DNA from: Oppiella nova
Lineage: Eukaryota > Arthropoda > Arachnida > Sarcoptiformes > Oppiidae
Assembly: GCA_905397405.1 (NCBI GenBank)
Contig: CAJPVJ010000139.1
Span: 1-36,606, forward strand
Direction: 5' to 3'
Length of the DNA stretch: 36,606 nt
Shown: positions 13,101 through 25,616 of the stretch, piece by piece
Numbering within the stretch: the first letter of the stretch is position 1
Layout of the letters: each line of letters starts with the position of its first letter
Notes under the pieces: generated by a model
Database searches by the model: none
What the model was told of the DNA's origin: nothing
Seen by the model: the letters and a program-made list of their open reading frames with translations, nothing else
Program-made: the position numbers and the translations under genes

Positions 13101-16100
13101 CTGAGAGCATTATAAATGATAGAAAATATTTGAAATTAATAAGAAAATCAATTTAATAACAGACATATTGTAATGGAAAAAAGTATAATAGAAATATATG
13201 TTGGAATCAATCAAAGCAAATAAAATCTCATTATTTAGTCTAATCAAGCGTTTAGAAATATGTGGAGAATATATGGTTTAGAAAGCAATTTGTGACGATT
13301 TCTCTGCACTCAAGCGTATGGTCTACTGCTGTAAAGTTTTTGGGAGAGAATTGAGAATCCATTGAAATCTATTGAGTAGAGAATCGACAGAATTATTATG
13401 GGATGGAATGCAAGAAAATATTTTGTTTTGCTTTTCATAAAAGTTTTGACAGCAAAGTGTGACGGAAAGGATACGATATATTTTAGATGTAATATCACTT
13501 TTGGAGTAAATTTTGTTCGTCAAAAGCGACTTTTGCCACTTCGATGCCTTTGACTCCTATGCTTATATACTTAATACATTTATATACACTTATATACTCA
13601 TTAAATACTACGAGAACTATGCGAACCGTACTGTATATCTGTATATACCATATATACCGTTCATTCATTGATTCACAGGCTCTACTATTACTATTAGAAA
13701 ATAGCCGTAAAATACCAAATATTACCCGAAATAGTGGTGAGAATTTGTGTTTCAATCTCAAAATTGATGTTTGATTTGTTCAATCATTTCTATTATATTT
13801 AATAGTTCTTAACACAAATGACACCTAAATATAAGGCCAAATATTTTGGGTGAAGAATACATTTATTTTTAGCCAATTCTCGCATAGAATCTCAAATAAC
13901 TTGAAATTTTGAATGAATGAGAGAAAACACTTTACGCTTCGTTACAAACATTTAATGCTAACTAAAGTAGTGATTGTTGTTGTGATGCCTATTCTCTCTC
14001 GCATTCTCTCTCATTATATCTCATACTTATGGTAATAGTAGTAGTGATGCACACATTGGGCACAACTAACAAGTATTCAAGTATTGCACGGCTTTTGTTG
14101 AGTGAAGAGAAGGAAAAAAGAGAAAAACAGAGAGAAGTAGAGAAGTGGTGGAGAAGTGGTGGAGAAGACGTCAGGAAAACTGAATCTCTCTCTAAATTAA
14201 TTATATCCACTCTTTTCAATAGAAATTCAATCGACTCGTCTCTCTGTGTTAAAGCCTTAAGGAATAAACTTTCAACGAATTAATCAATTAAATAACTGTT
14301 TGATGGCAACAATCATACAATCATTGAAGGCATCCCTTGTGCCACAAATCAATGGCCAAATTATTTGGAAATTCAGTTCTCTTTAAAAATGATTTTTTAT
14401 TTTTGTTGATTCATAAAACTATTGCATTAGTGGCTAATGTTGTTCACAACAGTCTTAACAGTATTGAGCGCTTATATGAAAGACTCATCTCTCAAACATT
14501 GGGTGTCCGCACAACTATCCCACTGAGAGATGTGTTGTTCCCAATGCACTGGCAATCATTTATTTATGCCATCATTTTATTCAATTTATGCATCACTTCA
14601 TGCATTGCTGAACCCCATAAACCGCTAAATGTGGCAAATAATACCAATAAGAACCAAATATAATGTATAATACTATATATAATCATATAATATATGAATC
14701 TATTTTCTCCATTTTTTAGTCTTTACTTCACTGTTAGGGTGTTAGGGATGGCCAGACGTTTAGGGGGAGCTCTGCATCCAAGTGCCTGAGCTATTAATTA
14801 TTGCTTTCAACATATATAAGAGAATATGTTTTAAATTGATTACCAATGCATTAGAGTCTGTGAGTCCATGTGGTAACCTCTGTATGAAAAGTAGCAGTTT
14901 GTGAGCTAACAGTCTAACAGTTAATTTGTCGATATGTGACACATGGATACATAGATCGGGAACTACAGCGGGGGCTCAATCATTGTCAAGATGTACAGCA
15001 CCGAGCGCTCAGCCTTTTTTAGCTCTCTCTATGTATTTGTCAAATAAATTCATGAATTTATCATTTATTACATTGAATTAGTCACTAATAGTTATACTGC
15101 CATCCAATCACAATATAGAAATATAGATTAACTCAGATTATTAATTCATTTAATTATGTCATTATTAAATTCATGTTCAATGAATACTAGTATTAATTAA
15201 TTAATGCTATTAAACCTAAAATATAATTAAAAACTTAATCAACTGTAATTCATCATTAAGTTATAGACTATATATTTTCTATAAATATTTAATATATAAT
15301 AATATTTATTTAATATTAAATAATAACTACCAAATCGAGAGCAGTTTTAAGATTATTGATCAATTTTTATTACAATTATTAAGGAATATTCTGTTGTTTA
15401 TAATGTACTACATATTGATATAATAGACATTAAAGTGTCATTCGTTTACCGATATATCACATAAAATATTCTTTTAACAGCAATATAAGTGATATTTAAT
15501 ATAAACTACTGTAGAGTACAGATCCAGGATCTCATGCAAGTTTGCATGTTACCAACAATTGCCCTCTAAGTTATGTTTACAGTAAATGTCATATTTATTT
15601 AATGACAAACAAAGTGCTATTACTTTAGTAATGGATATGACTATTGCATCCATCGATGAATATTGACGACTAATACACAGACTATAATCAAATTGAAGCC
15701 ACAGTTAGGGAGAGGTAGGGAGTGGTGTCAACATACTCTCTGGTACTCTATTTTTATTACCTTTTCATATATTCTGTATTCAATGATAACATAAAATGTA
15801 TATAAAAGAGAAGTTCAACAAATAGTATAATTAATTGTCTGGTAATACACCAAATGTTTTGCGTTTTGAATTGGTTTTCATTATTAAATAACAAACAGAT
15901 TAAGGGTTTGCCTCAATTCAATGAGATGCCATAGTTTGTCATTTTAGGGCTTTATGGCAACCCATTTGCTGTTTAGATATCACTTATTATCTTTTATACA
16001 TTGTTTTCCATATCCTAGAAGTTTTTTAATTTAAATACAAGTTTTATAAAAGTTTTCAAAATATTTTGAGAATAGAAATTGAATCATTTGTTTGAAATAT

Positions 16101-17129
16101 AAATGAAATAGGTAAATACAATAAAATTGTTATTACTCTACAGTAGAGTCATATTAACATTCAATTCACTTATGAAGACTTTGTAACAAATTTGTTTTTA
16201 AAATGCTTAAAATGTTTTTAAATTTAAAATGAAGTCTTTTGGTGATGTTCGCACAAACTCAATATAAGCTCTGAACATATTTATCTGTATTTTGAAAGTA
16301 GGAATAATGAAAGATAGGTTTGAGGTATTGATTGTAGGAATGGTAGGAACGGTAGGAAGAGTCCCAACGGTGGCCTCCATTCGGATTAAGGGCTCCAGAG
16401 AATAGAGTGGCGAACGAGTGAATCATTTGAGTGAATGATAATATGTTAGACAATCTCTACAAATATTGATTAAATCGCTCTTAAATTATGTAAGAGTTGA
16501 GCACAACTTCATTTAATTTAATTCAATTTAGTGTCCAAATTGAGTTACAAGTGCTCTGACAAACACAACACCTCATCCGCGGCTGCAATGTATACACAAT
16601 TGCATTACAAGACGTGTCACCAACTCTTCACTACTAAAACCACTCAAATCTCAATGATTTTCTCATTTTTATAAACTATAACACATTTTGAAAAAATATT
16701 TTTATTATTTACTCTCAATTCAATCATTTCGTCACATTTAGTGCTCTAAAAGCTAAATCACGACAAATAGCTCTGATATAAAGTGTATTGATTTTGTTTA
16801 TCTCTTACTTATAGGGATGTTGTTTTGAGTTTTGGAAAATAGAGTCAAATAAAGTGTACAAACATTTTGTCAATTATTGGCAAATAGGGCTAGATTTTTA
16901 GTCACCGGTAGGTCTGACATTTATACACTATGGCATAACATTAAGGCAATCAAATGAGAAAAAGTGAGTGCTTTTCACAAATAGGATCTGGAGTAACAGT
17001 TTGTGCCTCTATTTGTCTCATATGTGCACTGAATAAAGAAAACATTGAATGAAAATCAGTTTTCAGAATATTCTCAACAAATGGTATTTTGAACGTGAGA
17101 TGAATTTTCATACTTAAGTCTCAATGTTG

Positions 17130-17131
<2 letters not shown>
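10133..17131. other. Long AT-rich region with one weak gene candidate
   Basis: Mostly AT-rich DNA. Islands of more balanced composition occur at about 10430-10640, 11220-11560 and 14090-14180 (the last is purine-rich, AGAAGTGGTGG twice in tandem). None gives a recognisable protein. The one frame worth naming is the signal-peptide-like one at 14544-14663, listed separately. Confidence 0.5.
14544..14663 (+). CDS. Possible small secreted peptide or first exon with signal peptide
   Basis: From the ATG at 14544 a 39-codon frame starts with a textbook-like signal peptide. It has a short polar N-terminus (MHWQS), a hydrophobic core of about 14 residues (FIYAIILFNLCITS) and a small-residue cleavage site around C-I-A / E-P. 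The mature part is about 17 polar residues with two N-x-T/S-like stretches, then a TAA. It could be a very small secreted peptide, or the first exon of a secreted or membrane protein if the reading leaves by a donor inside it (the only GT in the mature part is AAAT/GTGGCA, a weak donor). The frame is also open upstream to 14337. Chance hydrophobic frames occur in AT-rich DNA, so this is tentative. Confidence 0.25.
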   Translation: MHWQSFIYAIILFNLCITSCIAEPHKPLNVANNTNKNQI

Positions 17132-17163
<32 letters not shown>

Positions 17164-17182
17164 TCTCTCTCTCTCTCTCCCT
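17132..17182. repeat. (CT)n microsatellite, interrupted
   Basis: A CT tract of about 50 bases, interrupted by TTA and CCC. Confidence 0.9.
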
Positions 17183-17475
17183 CACTATCATTGAAAGGCT
17201 TTTATAAATATTAGTCCATACAATCACACAATTCTAGGATTATATCTTTTACTAAATGCTGAAACAGGAGATGATAATAGCCTTTAGTGTCGCACATATT
17301 GTTTACTCCTTTGCATACAATAGAAACAAATTTGAGAAAATGGACAGAAAGGGACTCTTATGGACTCTTTTGTTATAAACTCTGATATCAATATTCATTA
17401 GACATAATGCAAACATTCATTATTTCCAGTCAGAATCATCTAATATATCATCAGTAATATAAAAATCTACTGAAC

Positions 17476-17499
17476 GAGAGAGAGAGAGAGAGAGAGAGA
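17476..17499. repeat. (GA)n microsatellite
   Basis: A pure GA tract of about 24 bases, 300 bp downstream of the CT tract at 17132 and in the opposite orientation, so the two could base-pair. Confidence 0.9.
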
Positions 17500-20400
17500 T
17501 GAATTAATTACTAGTTAGTGGGGAATCGCTGTAACTGTAAGTGAAATGTAGTGAAGACCACAATTAAGTGATGGGAGAGCGGTATTAAATTCCTGAAGCC
17601 CTAAATATAGACAAAGTTGAGGTCAAATATTTTCTATTTTCAATGTTTGGGCGAGTTTTTGATGAAAAAATGCGAAAACCGATGAAATAAAACGATAGAA
17701 TAAATGAATTCAAATGATATGATATGGAGTGCACTCCACCCGATGGTTGCCTCCGCACCCGTATATCCATTCGTTGCATTCATATGCCATCGCCAGCCAT
17801 ACAGTCATCGCAATCATAATTATAATCACAAAAAATTAAATTCAATATAAAGTGTGACTAAAAGAAGAGGCTGTACTAAAACGCCTTTCCCTTGTTTTGG
17901 CACCAGTAATGCCTCACTTTTGCATTCAATTCAATCAAACATCAACAAAAATATCAAATATAGATCACTACTCATCATAATTATGAGCACACATTATAAC
18001 CACAAAACTTCTCTAAATTCATATCCATATGTTATACAATTGTTTTTGAAGTGAAATTTATTTAAAATTATTTATTCCATACTATTACCATTCTCATGGA
18101 TTTTTAATCGGCAATATTTATGTTGAAAATAATAATTTGGCAAAAGTGATTTGGCAAACACTACACAAACATATATTTAACAATTTTATGTCATTTCTAT
18201 TCTGGCAGTGAATCAAAAGAATGATCGTATAAACGCACGAATCATTTCACACAAATAAATGTTTGACATCAGCTTTAAGAAATTTTTGATTTTGAAAAAT
18301 CGGTTTCATTATTATTATTGTATAGTATGGCTATAGTATAGACAAAACTTTTTTCGCTTACACTTTATATTAAGAAACTAACAAATCTCTGCCTTTTTCT
18401 TCAGTCATTTTGAATGTCTTTCTGTTTGAAGACAAATTAAAATATCAAATATATTACTAAAATAATTGTGTGAATAGGAAATATAGAAAATATATAAATT
18501 CAAACTACAAATTATATTCTTAAGTAACTTACAATATAATTGAATACAATTGTGTTTTGATTTATTTCTAAACTTAATTATATACTTTCAACTTATAATA
18601 ATAATCAATGTTTATAAAAATGTTTTATATTTAACAAAGTAGAAAATGTTGGTTCTTACCCATAATTGTGTTAATACAAAAAACATAAAAATTATATACA
18701 ATTAATTACTATTTAAATTTACATCCGATACAAACATATAGAAATGATAAACATACCATACATATAATACTGTACAATGACAATATTTTAATATAATGTA
18801 ACTCAATGTTGATGTGAATGTAGAATAAGTGGAAAACAGTATCCAAATATGAATAAATAAAGTTAGGTTAGTGTTGGAAACTGAAATTTTTAATACATTA
18901 TAAAAAGTAATATTTGTTGTGATGTGTAATAAAAGTGAAAGAAGAGCTGAGACTGAGAGGAGTGATGTTAAAATGTTGTCTTTATATATATATATCTAGT
19001 GTTGGAATAAAATAAGCCTTAATTATCAGACAATCTTTTATTGTAATAAAAAGCAAATGGAAGCGATGTATGGTTTGGATACAATACATACATAAAGGAC
19101 TGTCACAATGGCTTTTATATGTTATAAAATGCTAGAAAACCTTGCATTCAATTTTCATTCTAAGCTTAAAGAGGCTCTAATGTTAATCGCATACAATAGT
19201 CGACTATTTGGACTCTATTTCACTCTTTTTACCTCAAATATAATTCAATATAACTTCACTATTGTATATACAATAGTCTATAGACTTCATAAGAGAGTCC
19301 AATGAAAAGCTTGATGTGAATGAAAAGCTCACAAATCATGATATCTATGAAGAATCACATCAATAATAATAATTGAAATACAATTATTTACACAAATTCT
19401 CGACAAAAAACTTTTGTCTTCAGATTCTGGTATTTTTTATTACAATAACAAGTATTTGTAGTAAAATTCAGTTTTTTGTTTCCATAAGTTTTATATTGTT
19501 ATATATGAAAAATAATTCAATTGTCATTTGAAGAGCTTATTATTCGTATTGTAAGATAACAGTGGAGTGGATAACAGTTATCTTTAGTTAGTTTTACGTC
19601 AATTTTGACAATTATTGTTGAGTCACATAAAAAGCCGTGTTTTTCTGTATCCAAAAGAGACATTAGTTTTCGAGAGAATATTGTTTCGATGGTTTGAATC
19701 GGAGTGGGAGTGTCCGGGCTGTGAGACGACAGCGTTGGGAACGTATGTATTTCCTGCGCATATGTTGGCCTCTACTCTAGTATTTGATCAAAAGAAGGGA
19801 ACTGAAGGGAACTCATACCACAACTCAGACATCGATTCTTTAAGCAAATGAAGCCCAACGCTAACAAGACTTACTGATTACTAACTTATATAATTCATGC
19901 AATGTATGGCACAATACTAGTAACAGTACTGTACTGTTCAATACAACAAAACTAGTATATATAAGTGAATGGTATCACAAATTGTTTACATGACTGCAAA
20001 TTATAGGTGTGGGCACAATAGGTCTCTCTTTTCTATGTCAGTCTGAATAACACAAAATCAATATAATGTAAAATGAGTTGTAATTACCGACTAATATAGA
20101 CTAAAGTCAGACCACTCAGCGCTTGGGACAATACAGTTAGTATTTTTTATACACAGCCTTAACAGTAGTACCAACAGTTTACTTGTATTTAAATCTATAA
20201 TATAAATACAAATAACTGTTAGAAAAGAATATTATTTTTTAAATCTACAAAACATACATAAATATAACTACAATTAATTAATAATTTGTTTAAATATTAA
20301 TCCATATATTTATAATATTTAATATATTAATACTAAACGTAACAGGAATTTATCCAATTCAAAATGTGTTTTGGATATTTTATTAGAGTTTAATCTAAAA

Positions 20401-20624
20401 CTTAAACATAACTTTGAAAGAATCTTTTGTTAGGTAATAATTTAAATCCAATGTTTGTTTAACACATACACTGATATTATGTTTGCAAATTGAAGTTTAA
20501 ATTCTTGAATATATTTTTCTCAAATTCTTTTGATATAAAGTTTAAGTATCCGGATATCCTAAATAGTATTAAAATAGCCTCTCATTGTATTATAATTTAA
20601 AATCATTAAATAAGTCAAAAACTT

Positions 20625-20625
<1 letters not shown>
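17500..20625. other. AT-rich region, nothing recognised
   Basis: AT-rich DNA with a somewhat GC-richer stretch at about 19640-19860 that contains a 78-codon frame without an ATG start or recognisable domain. Short palindromic motifs of the type AGTACTGTACT occur at about 19925. Confidence 0.45.

Positions 20626-20662
<37 letters not shown>
20626..20662. repeat. (GA)n microsatellite
   Basis: A pure GA tract of about 37 bases. Confidence 0.9.
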
Positions 20663-20665
<3 letters not shown>

Positions 20666-21492
20666 TTGGAGAAAACTAAGCACTACAGTATTGCATTATA
20701 TTGTAATATAGAGTTTTTGAATCTCTTAAGTAATTCACAAGAAGAGCACACTTTACTGTAAGCAAAGACTACTGTAAATCACGTCTACTGTATGCCGAGT
20801 ATATGCATTGTATGGCAGAAGTAGTTTATATTTATATTCAAATGAGATAAAAGTTGGGGAATAGAGGGACAGACTATTGATGTGAAGAGATTCGTGGGAA
20901 AGAGAATGGAATATATGTAACAATCGGTGCTTTGGATTGGGATTATGTGTGACTTCTGGAATGCATTCACTTTATTAATTCAGTCTATTATATAAAGCAT
21001 AAAAAATCAGTTCAAACCGATTCCTACTCCTAACCCTCATATTCTGTCAAATACTCACAGAATTTCGCACAAAATGTATTTTAAATTTCCATTTCCTTCT
21101 TTCTTTAGCTTAAATTATTATTTAATATACTGCACATAAAATATGTATAAATGAATTTAATCTTATGAAGTTAATTTTAAATTCATAATTATTTTTACAT
21201 TTGAGAAATTTGGATAGCTGATTCCACTTTGCGTTGAGTTAATAAATATTCTTACTCTACAGTATGTATCGCTAAAGTGAGTCTATTCTCTATTCTCTAT
21301 TTGCTATAAATATAATAAAGTAGAATATTTTCAAGAGAAATGTTCGCTCGGTTTTACTAAAGAAAAGTTTTCGTTTTATTTGTTGAGAGACTAAATATTG
21401 ATATAAAATGTTTTGATATAAGTTATAGAAATTCAAATACAAACATGAAATTAGGTCTTACTATAAGTTTGGAAGAGATTATTCGTGTTCAT
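20663..21492. other. AT-rich region, nothing recognised
   Basis: Ordinary AT-rich DNA between two microsatellites. No coding frame is supported. Confidence 0.5.
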
Positions 21493-21529
<37 letters not shown>

Positions 21530-21593
21530 AGTATATTCTATATTCTGTTATTTAATTTAGTATTAGTTTTATGAAAACAGTTCATACTTTTAT
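21493..21593 (+). repeat. Inverted repeat arm X with (CT)n tract
   Basis: A (CT)n tract (21493-21527) runs into about 66 bases, beginning ACAGTATATTCTATATTC and ending at CATACTTTTAT (21593). The same sequence is found reverse-complemented at 22305-22390, GA tract included, with no mismatch seen outside the microsatellite. Confidence 0.88.
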
Positions 21594-22142
21594 CTCATTT
21601 GAATCGTTATTGTGTTGAATGTATAGCACCTTATATTGTGAACACATCTATTGTTATGAAAGGATGTGATGGTATATGTCGTCAATGATAGCAAAAATTC
21701 TTCAGTAGAGAAGGAAACAGCTGTTGAGGTCTGTCTCTATCGGGTCTATTATTTTGCATTCAATGATATAATCCATACAATGCTTTCATTGAGACCAAGA
21801 TATTTGCAAACAAAATCATATTAATGTTATATTACGTGGCATCTGATGCACACTTGATGCCAATGATGCCATTGATGCCAACCGTTGGCCGCATTTGATG
21901 CAACACTTGAGTCCTCCTCCACAACAATATTGAGTTTCCAATTGTGGAGACCATTCAACACCAATATTGCGTGAAATCGATAAATAATCACATTTTTCCC
22001 TTCATTTACATTCACTAATAAAAAAAGTTTATTAACTTATGGCTCAATTCAATTGATTTGATTAGGTTTTGCTTAATTTGATTTACGACTTGACGTGTCA
22101 TTCATTAACTGACGCATACATACCAACCAATCGATGATTCTG
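21594..22142. other. Spacer between inverted repeat arms
   Basis: A 549 bp spacer that separates arm X from the central unit. It includes TGATGCC-type short direct repeats at about 21840-21900 (GATGCCAATGATGCCATTGA). No supported gene was seen. Confidence 0.5.
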
Positions 22143-22390
22143 GAGAGAGAGAGAGAGAGTGAGAGAGAGAGAGAGAGAGAGAAAGAGTGAGAGAGAGAGA
22201 GAGAGAGAGAGAGGTCTTTACTATTTTATCTTATCTTCTTTTGTTAGTATGACTACAATTAATCTGTTTTTGAATCTAAGATTTCTATGTTTTCCAACAA
22301 TTAAATAAAAGTATGAACTGTTTTCATAAAACTAATACTAAATTAAATAACAGAATATAGAATATACTGTAGAGAGAGAGAGAGAGAGAG
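22143..22390 (-). repeat. Central unit: (GA)n - Y - X' - (GA)n
   Basis: A GA tract (22143-22213) is followed by arm Y (to 22303), one base, arm X' (22305-22374) and a second GA tract (to 22390). Y and X' are the reverse complements of sequences found apart, at 23557-23672 and 21493-21593. The whole 248 bp unit is therefore present a second time in inverted form, but split in two by the roughly 1.96 kb that contains this copy. Confidence 0.88.
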
Positions 22391-23556
22391 ACCACAGTTT
22401 GAATCACATCACAAACAATAGCGAAAAGCGAGAGAAAGAAAGGAAAGGGAGAGAGAGAGAGAGAAAGAGTGCATTAAATCAAACTTTAAATAATTAGTTG
22501 GCAGTCAAACGATAGCACAGATATCTGTTGTATTAATTTCAAAGACTAAATGAACTCATGTATACATTCATTAAATTTATTATTAAATTAATTAAATGAA
22601 AAAATATATATTAAACGAGACATTAAAAACTTTCAAATGAACTACAATTTATTGCTGAAACGAAAATTATGCTTAATTTCTAATAATCATAATTTAAGAA
22701 CTAATGAATTGTTTTGGCTTTTGTTGAAATGATTTTCTTGTAATTTATTAGCAATAAATCAAAAGGAAAAACATTTTTATAGATTTGAAGTGTGAATTGA
22801 TTGACTAATAATTTTTAAGTGCATTTCCTTCCCTACAGTTCTATTGATTTAATGCATTAAAGGAATCCTTAAATTGAATCAAAGGCTCCAATCTTGAGAA
22901 GTGAGTCAATAATGAGCCCAAAAGACAAATGATGTCGAAATGAATGGGAAAGATTACACTTGATTACCGCCTCTTTTTTCAATGTTATGGAAATCTATTT
23001 TATTGTAAACTTCATTCATATATCCTTCAGAAAAGCATTAAAACTCGTGAAATATAAGTCATAAGAAATGTATTACTTTTTTGGAGAAATGTATGAATCG
23101 CTTCATTTGATAAGCTCTGCCATAGTCTGTAGAGTGAAGGCAGAGATGGCAGGGAATGGAGGGAAGGGAGAGAAGGATTGTCCACTTCGGGTCTCAATGC
23201 AATTCAAAATGAAAAATGATTATAAAGTGTTTGAATGAATGATAAATTGAAGTTCACTTTTACTGCCATCGCGACCATTACAGCAACGAATAGACTCTCA
23301 CTTGAAATGCATGAATACATGGAAATGCACTAACATTTCACATTTTTATCGCATTCACACATTTGCAACTTTTTCTAACAATTATTCAAAAACAAGTAAA
23401 GCAAAGCACCCGAACCAGATGGACAGGACCTGCATGTGCCACCACGTGATGACAAGACAAGGAGCTGTTAGCACAAGAGATTTCATATCTATCCTCAATA
23501 TCTGCCACAACATACAACACAAGCAAATGTGGACTCCTTTACGGCAAATATTGTTC
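22391..23556. other. Spacer between inverted repeat arms
   Basis: A 1166 bp spacer. It starts with purine-rich sequence including a short GA tract (22448-22468). It contains an 85-codon frame (23302-23559) beginning with a non-ATG codon and lacking recognisable domains, which I do not call. Confidence 0.5.
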
Positions 23557-23672
23557 TAATTGTTGGAAAACATAGAAATCTTAGATTCAAAAACAGATTA
23601 ATTGTAGTCATACTAACAAAAGAAGATAAGATAAAATAGTAAAGACCTCTCTCTCTCTCTCTCTCTCTCTCC
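23557..23672 (+). repeat. Inverted repeat arm Y' with (CT)n tract
   Basis: This arm begins TAATTGTTGGAAAACATAGA and runs for about 91 bases into GACC and a (CT)n tract. It is the exact reverse complement of 22213-22303 plus part of the GA tract before it. Confidence 0.88.
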
Positions 23673-25287
23673 TTCCCTCTGAATCTTTTGTGTTTTACCG
23701 CTTCTTATCATATGTGAAGTACAACTTGTTTTTGTTCAGAGATAGAGATCGACAAAAAAGTATGCGCTCTAAACAGTGCTAAGAATTCATAGCAAACAAA
23801 CTCATACACTATTATACACTACTGTACAGAATATATGGAATACACATCTCATGCCTGAAGTGATTCAGTGAAAAGTGTCGCTTTAAATAAGTATAATTTG
23901 ATTCACAAATACTTTTTTCTATTTTTTCTATTTTTAAGCTATTATTTTGCCGAAAAGTATTAGTCTTTAGGAATATAATTGATTTCAGCGTTTGTTTGTG
24001 ACTAAAGTAAAGAAGAATTAATGTTTGAAAATAACTAAACATTAATAAAGCATAAAATCATTCCAACCCTATATATGATATATCGGTGCGATATTGAGTT
24101 CAGCGATGGGGCCGATAGCTGTTTGGCTCAAGTGATGGTAAGATTATGTTTAATATTTGTCTGTTTGTCGTCGGTTCCCATTTAAGTCTCGGGGACTTAG
24201 AAATGGATTTGATATTTGCGGACAATATCCTCAGCATAAATATACTGCACTGTAATCGACATCAATGTCAGTATCTGTACTGTAGTGTTGAACCGAGAGA
24301 TGGTCTTTGAATTGAGTGAACAGTGAGTTTGGAGTAAAAGCTACTGAATTTGGAAATGAAAAGAAAGTCTGAATGAAAGCACTATTTCATGTCATCACGT
24401 GTTTCATTGCATTCAAGAGTAAGTTATTTAATAAAAGAGTTTCTCGTGAAACACCAAAATAGGATAAATTCTCAATAAATATAAGTTAACACAAAATATA
24501 TAATAAAACTTAATAATAATATGGTTTAAGTCGATGTATTGGGAGTTATAGTAATACACGTATAGAATAGTATAATAGATGTTCATAATAAACATTACAA
24601 ACATTGGTGTCTTCATTATCTATTGTTATGAATCACCAGAAAGTCTTGAGAGGAGGGGTCAGCACAATATAAATGAAACGTTTGAGAGCTATACTAGCCA
24701 TAGGTATAGCCGTAGCCATACTAAGCCTGAAGTATAGTAAAACTAATTACAATTTTCAGTTCATTAGATTCTCATCTATGCATATGTTAGGGAAGGCCTC
24801 AACAAAGGTATGGTAAGGTATTGTATAACCTTTTGAACCATAACTTACCTCAAACTATACATCATTTCTAAACACATAAACACAATTCACGGCTTATATC
24901 CCAGTTTAACGTATTTATAATCAATATATGCTTTTTGTGTTCAATTTAGATAAAGTGTTAATAAAATTGCATTAATTGGAAAACAACCCAAAATTCAATT
25001 CAATCTCATATACAGTTGGAGTACAGTATGTATGGGCTGTGTGTCGACCACTCCTTTGGAATTCCTATTCGTTTCCATCAACTGATTAACAGTTTGTCGC
25101 AAACAAACACTAAACCCAACTCTAAAACTATATACGATATCCCACTGTATTTACAGCACCAATACTCCCGTCCCTACTCTCCTCTCACATTTAAACATAA
25201 AGTTTGGGAAAAAAGGAGATATTTTGTGAAATTTGAAGCACAGGTAGATCAGCAGGAGATCCTTTATAGCGAAACGCGCAATGCCTA
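23673..25287. other. AT-rich region, nothing recognised
   Basis: No gene is supported. A short donor-like motif (GTGATG/GTAAGA) lies at about 24130 after a GC-richer 34 bases, without a convincing frame. Confidence 0.45.
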
Positions 25288-25616
25288 AGACCCGGTAGCT
25301 CAGCCTATTGAGCCAAAAAGTGATGGTCCCGGTGTGATCGTGAGTGACAGCTTGGAAGTCGGGCTGTCCTCCCCAACAGCAGGGAATGACCTACACCTGT
25401 GTGCATCTGTGATGCCATTGCACACTACCGCACCATACCTTACCTACCATACCATACCATACCTCCAACCATACCTGCAGTTCAGTCGTTAAGGAGAACA
25501 GCTCTTCCATCACAACAAATATGGATTGAATTCAACGAAACATTAATTCGTTACCAGTTTTGCATCCAATTCTCACTCATTAACAATGAATGGACGCAAC
25601 GGTGAGCACCGGGTCT
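25288..25616. mobile_element. Possible short non-autonomous element with inverted ends
   Basis: The left end reads AGACCCGGTAGCTCA (25288-25302). The right end, read on the other strand, is AGACCCGGTGCTCA (25603-25616), so the 329 bp in between is bounded by imperfect inverted repeats of about 14 bases. The interior is GC-richer than its surroundings and contains (ACCAT)n-like repeats at about 25431-25480. The left end also resembles a tRNA A box (TAGCTCAGC), with only a poor B-box match at about 25337, so a tRNA-derived SINE is an alternative. No clear target-site duplication was seen. Confidence 0.3.
25431..25480. repeat. (ACCAT)n-like pentanucleotide repeat
   Basis: ACCATACC units occur several times in a row with interruptions. 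Related ACCATACC motifs recur at about 29452 and 29727. Confidence 0.7.

Noticed and set aside
14730-14760. Telomere-like TTAGGG motifs (GTTAGGGTGTTAGGG)
   Set aside because: Only two units with no array; a chance match.
23302-23559. 85-codon frame between the inverted repeat arms, considered as a transposase remnant
   Set aside because: No recognisable transposase motif and a non-ATG start; it overlaps the start of arm Y' only by chance.
25288-25365. tRNA gene suggested by the A-box-like GGTAGCTCAG
   Set aside because: No closing acceptor stem, no clear anticodon arm and a poor B box. At most it is a tRNA-derived repeat.
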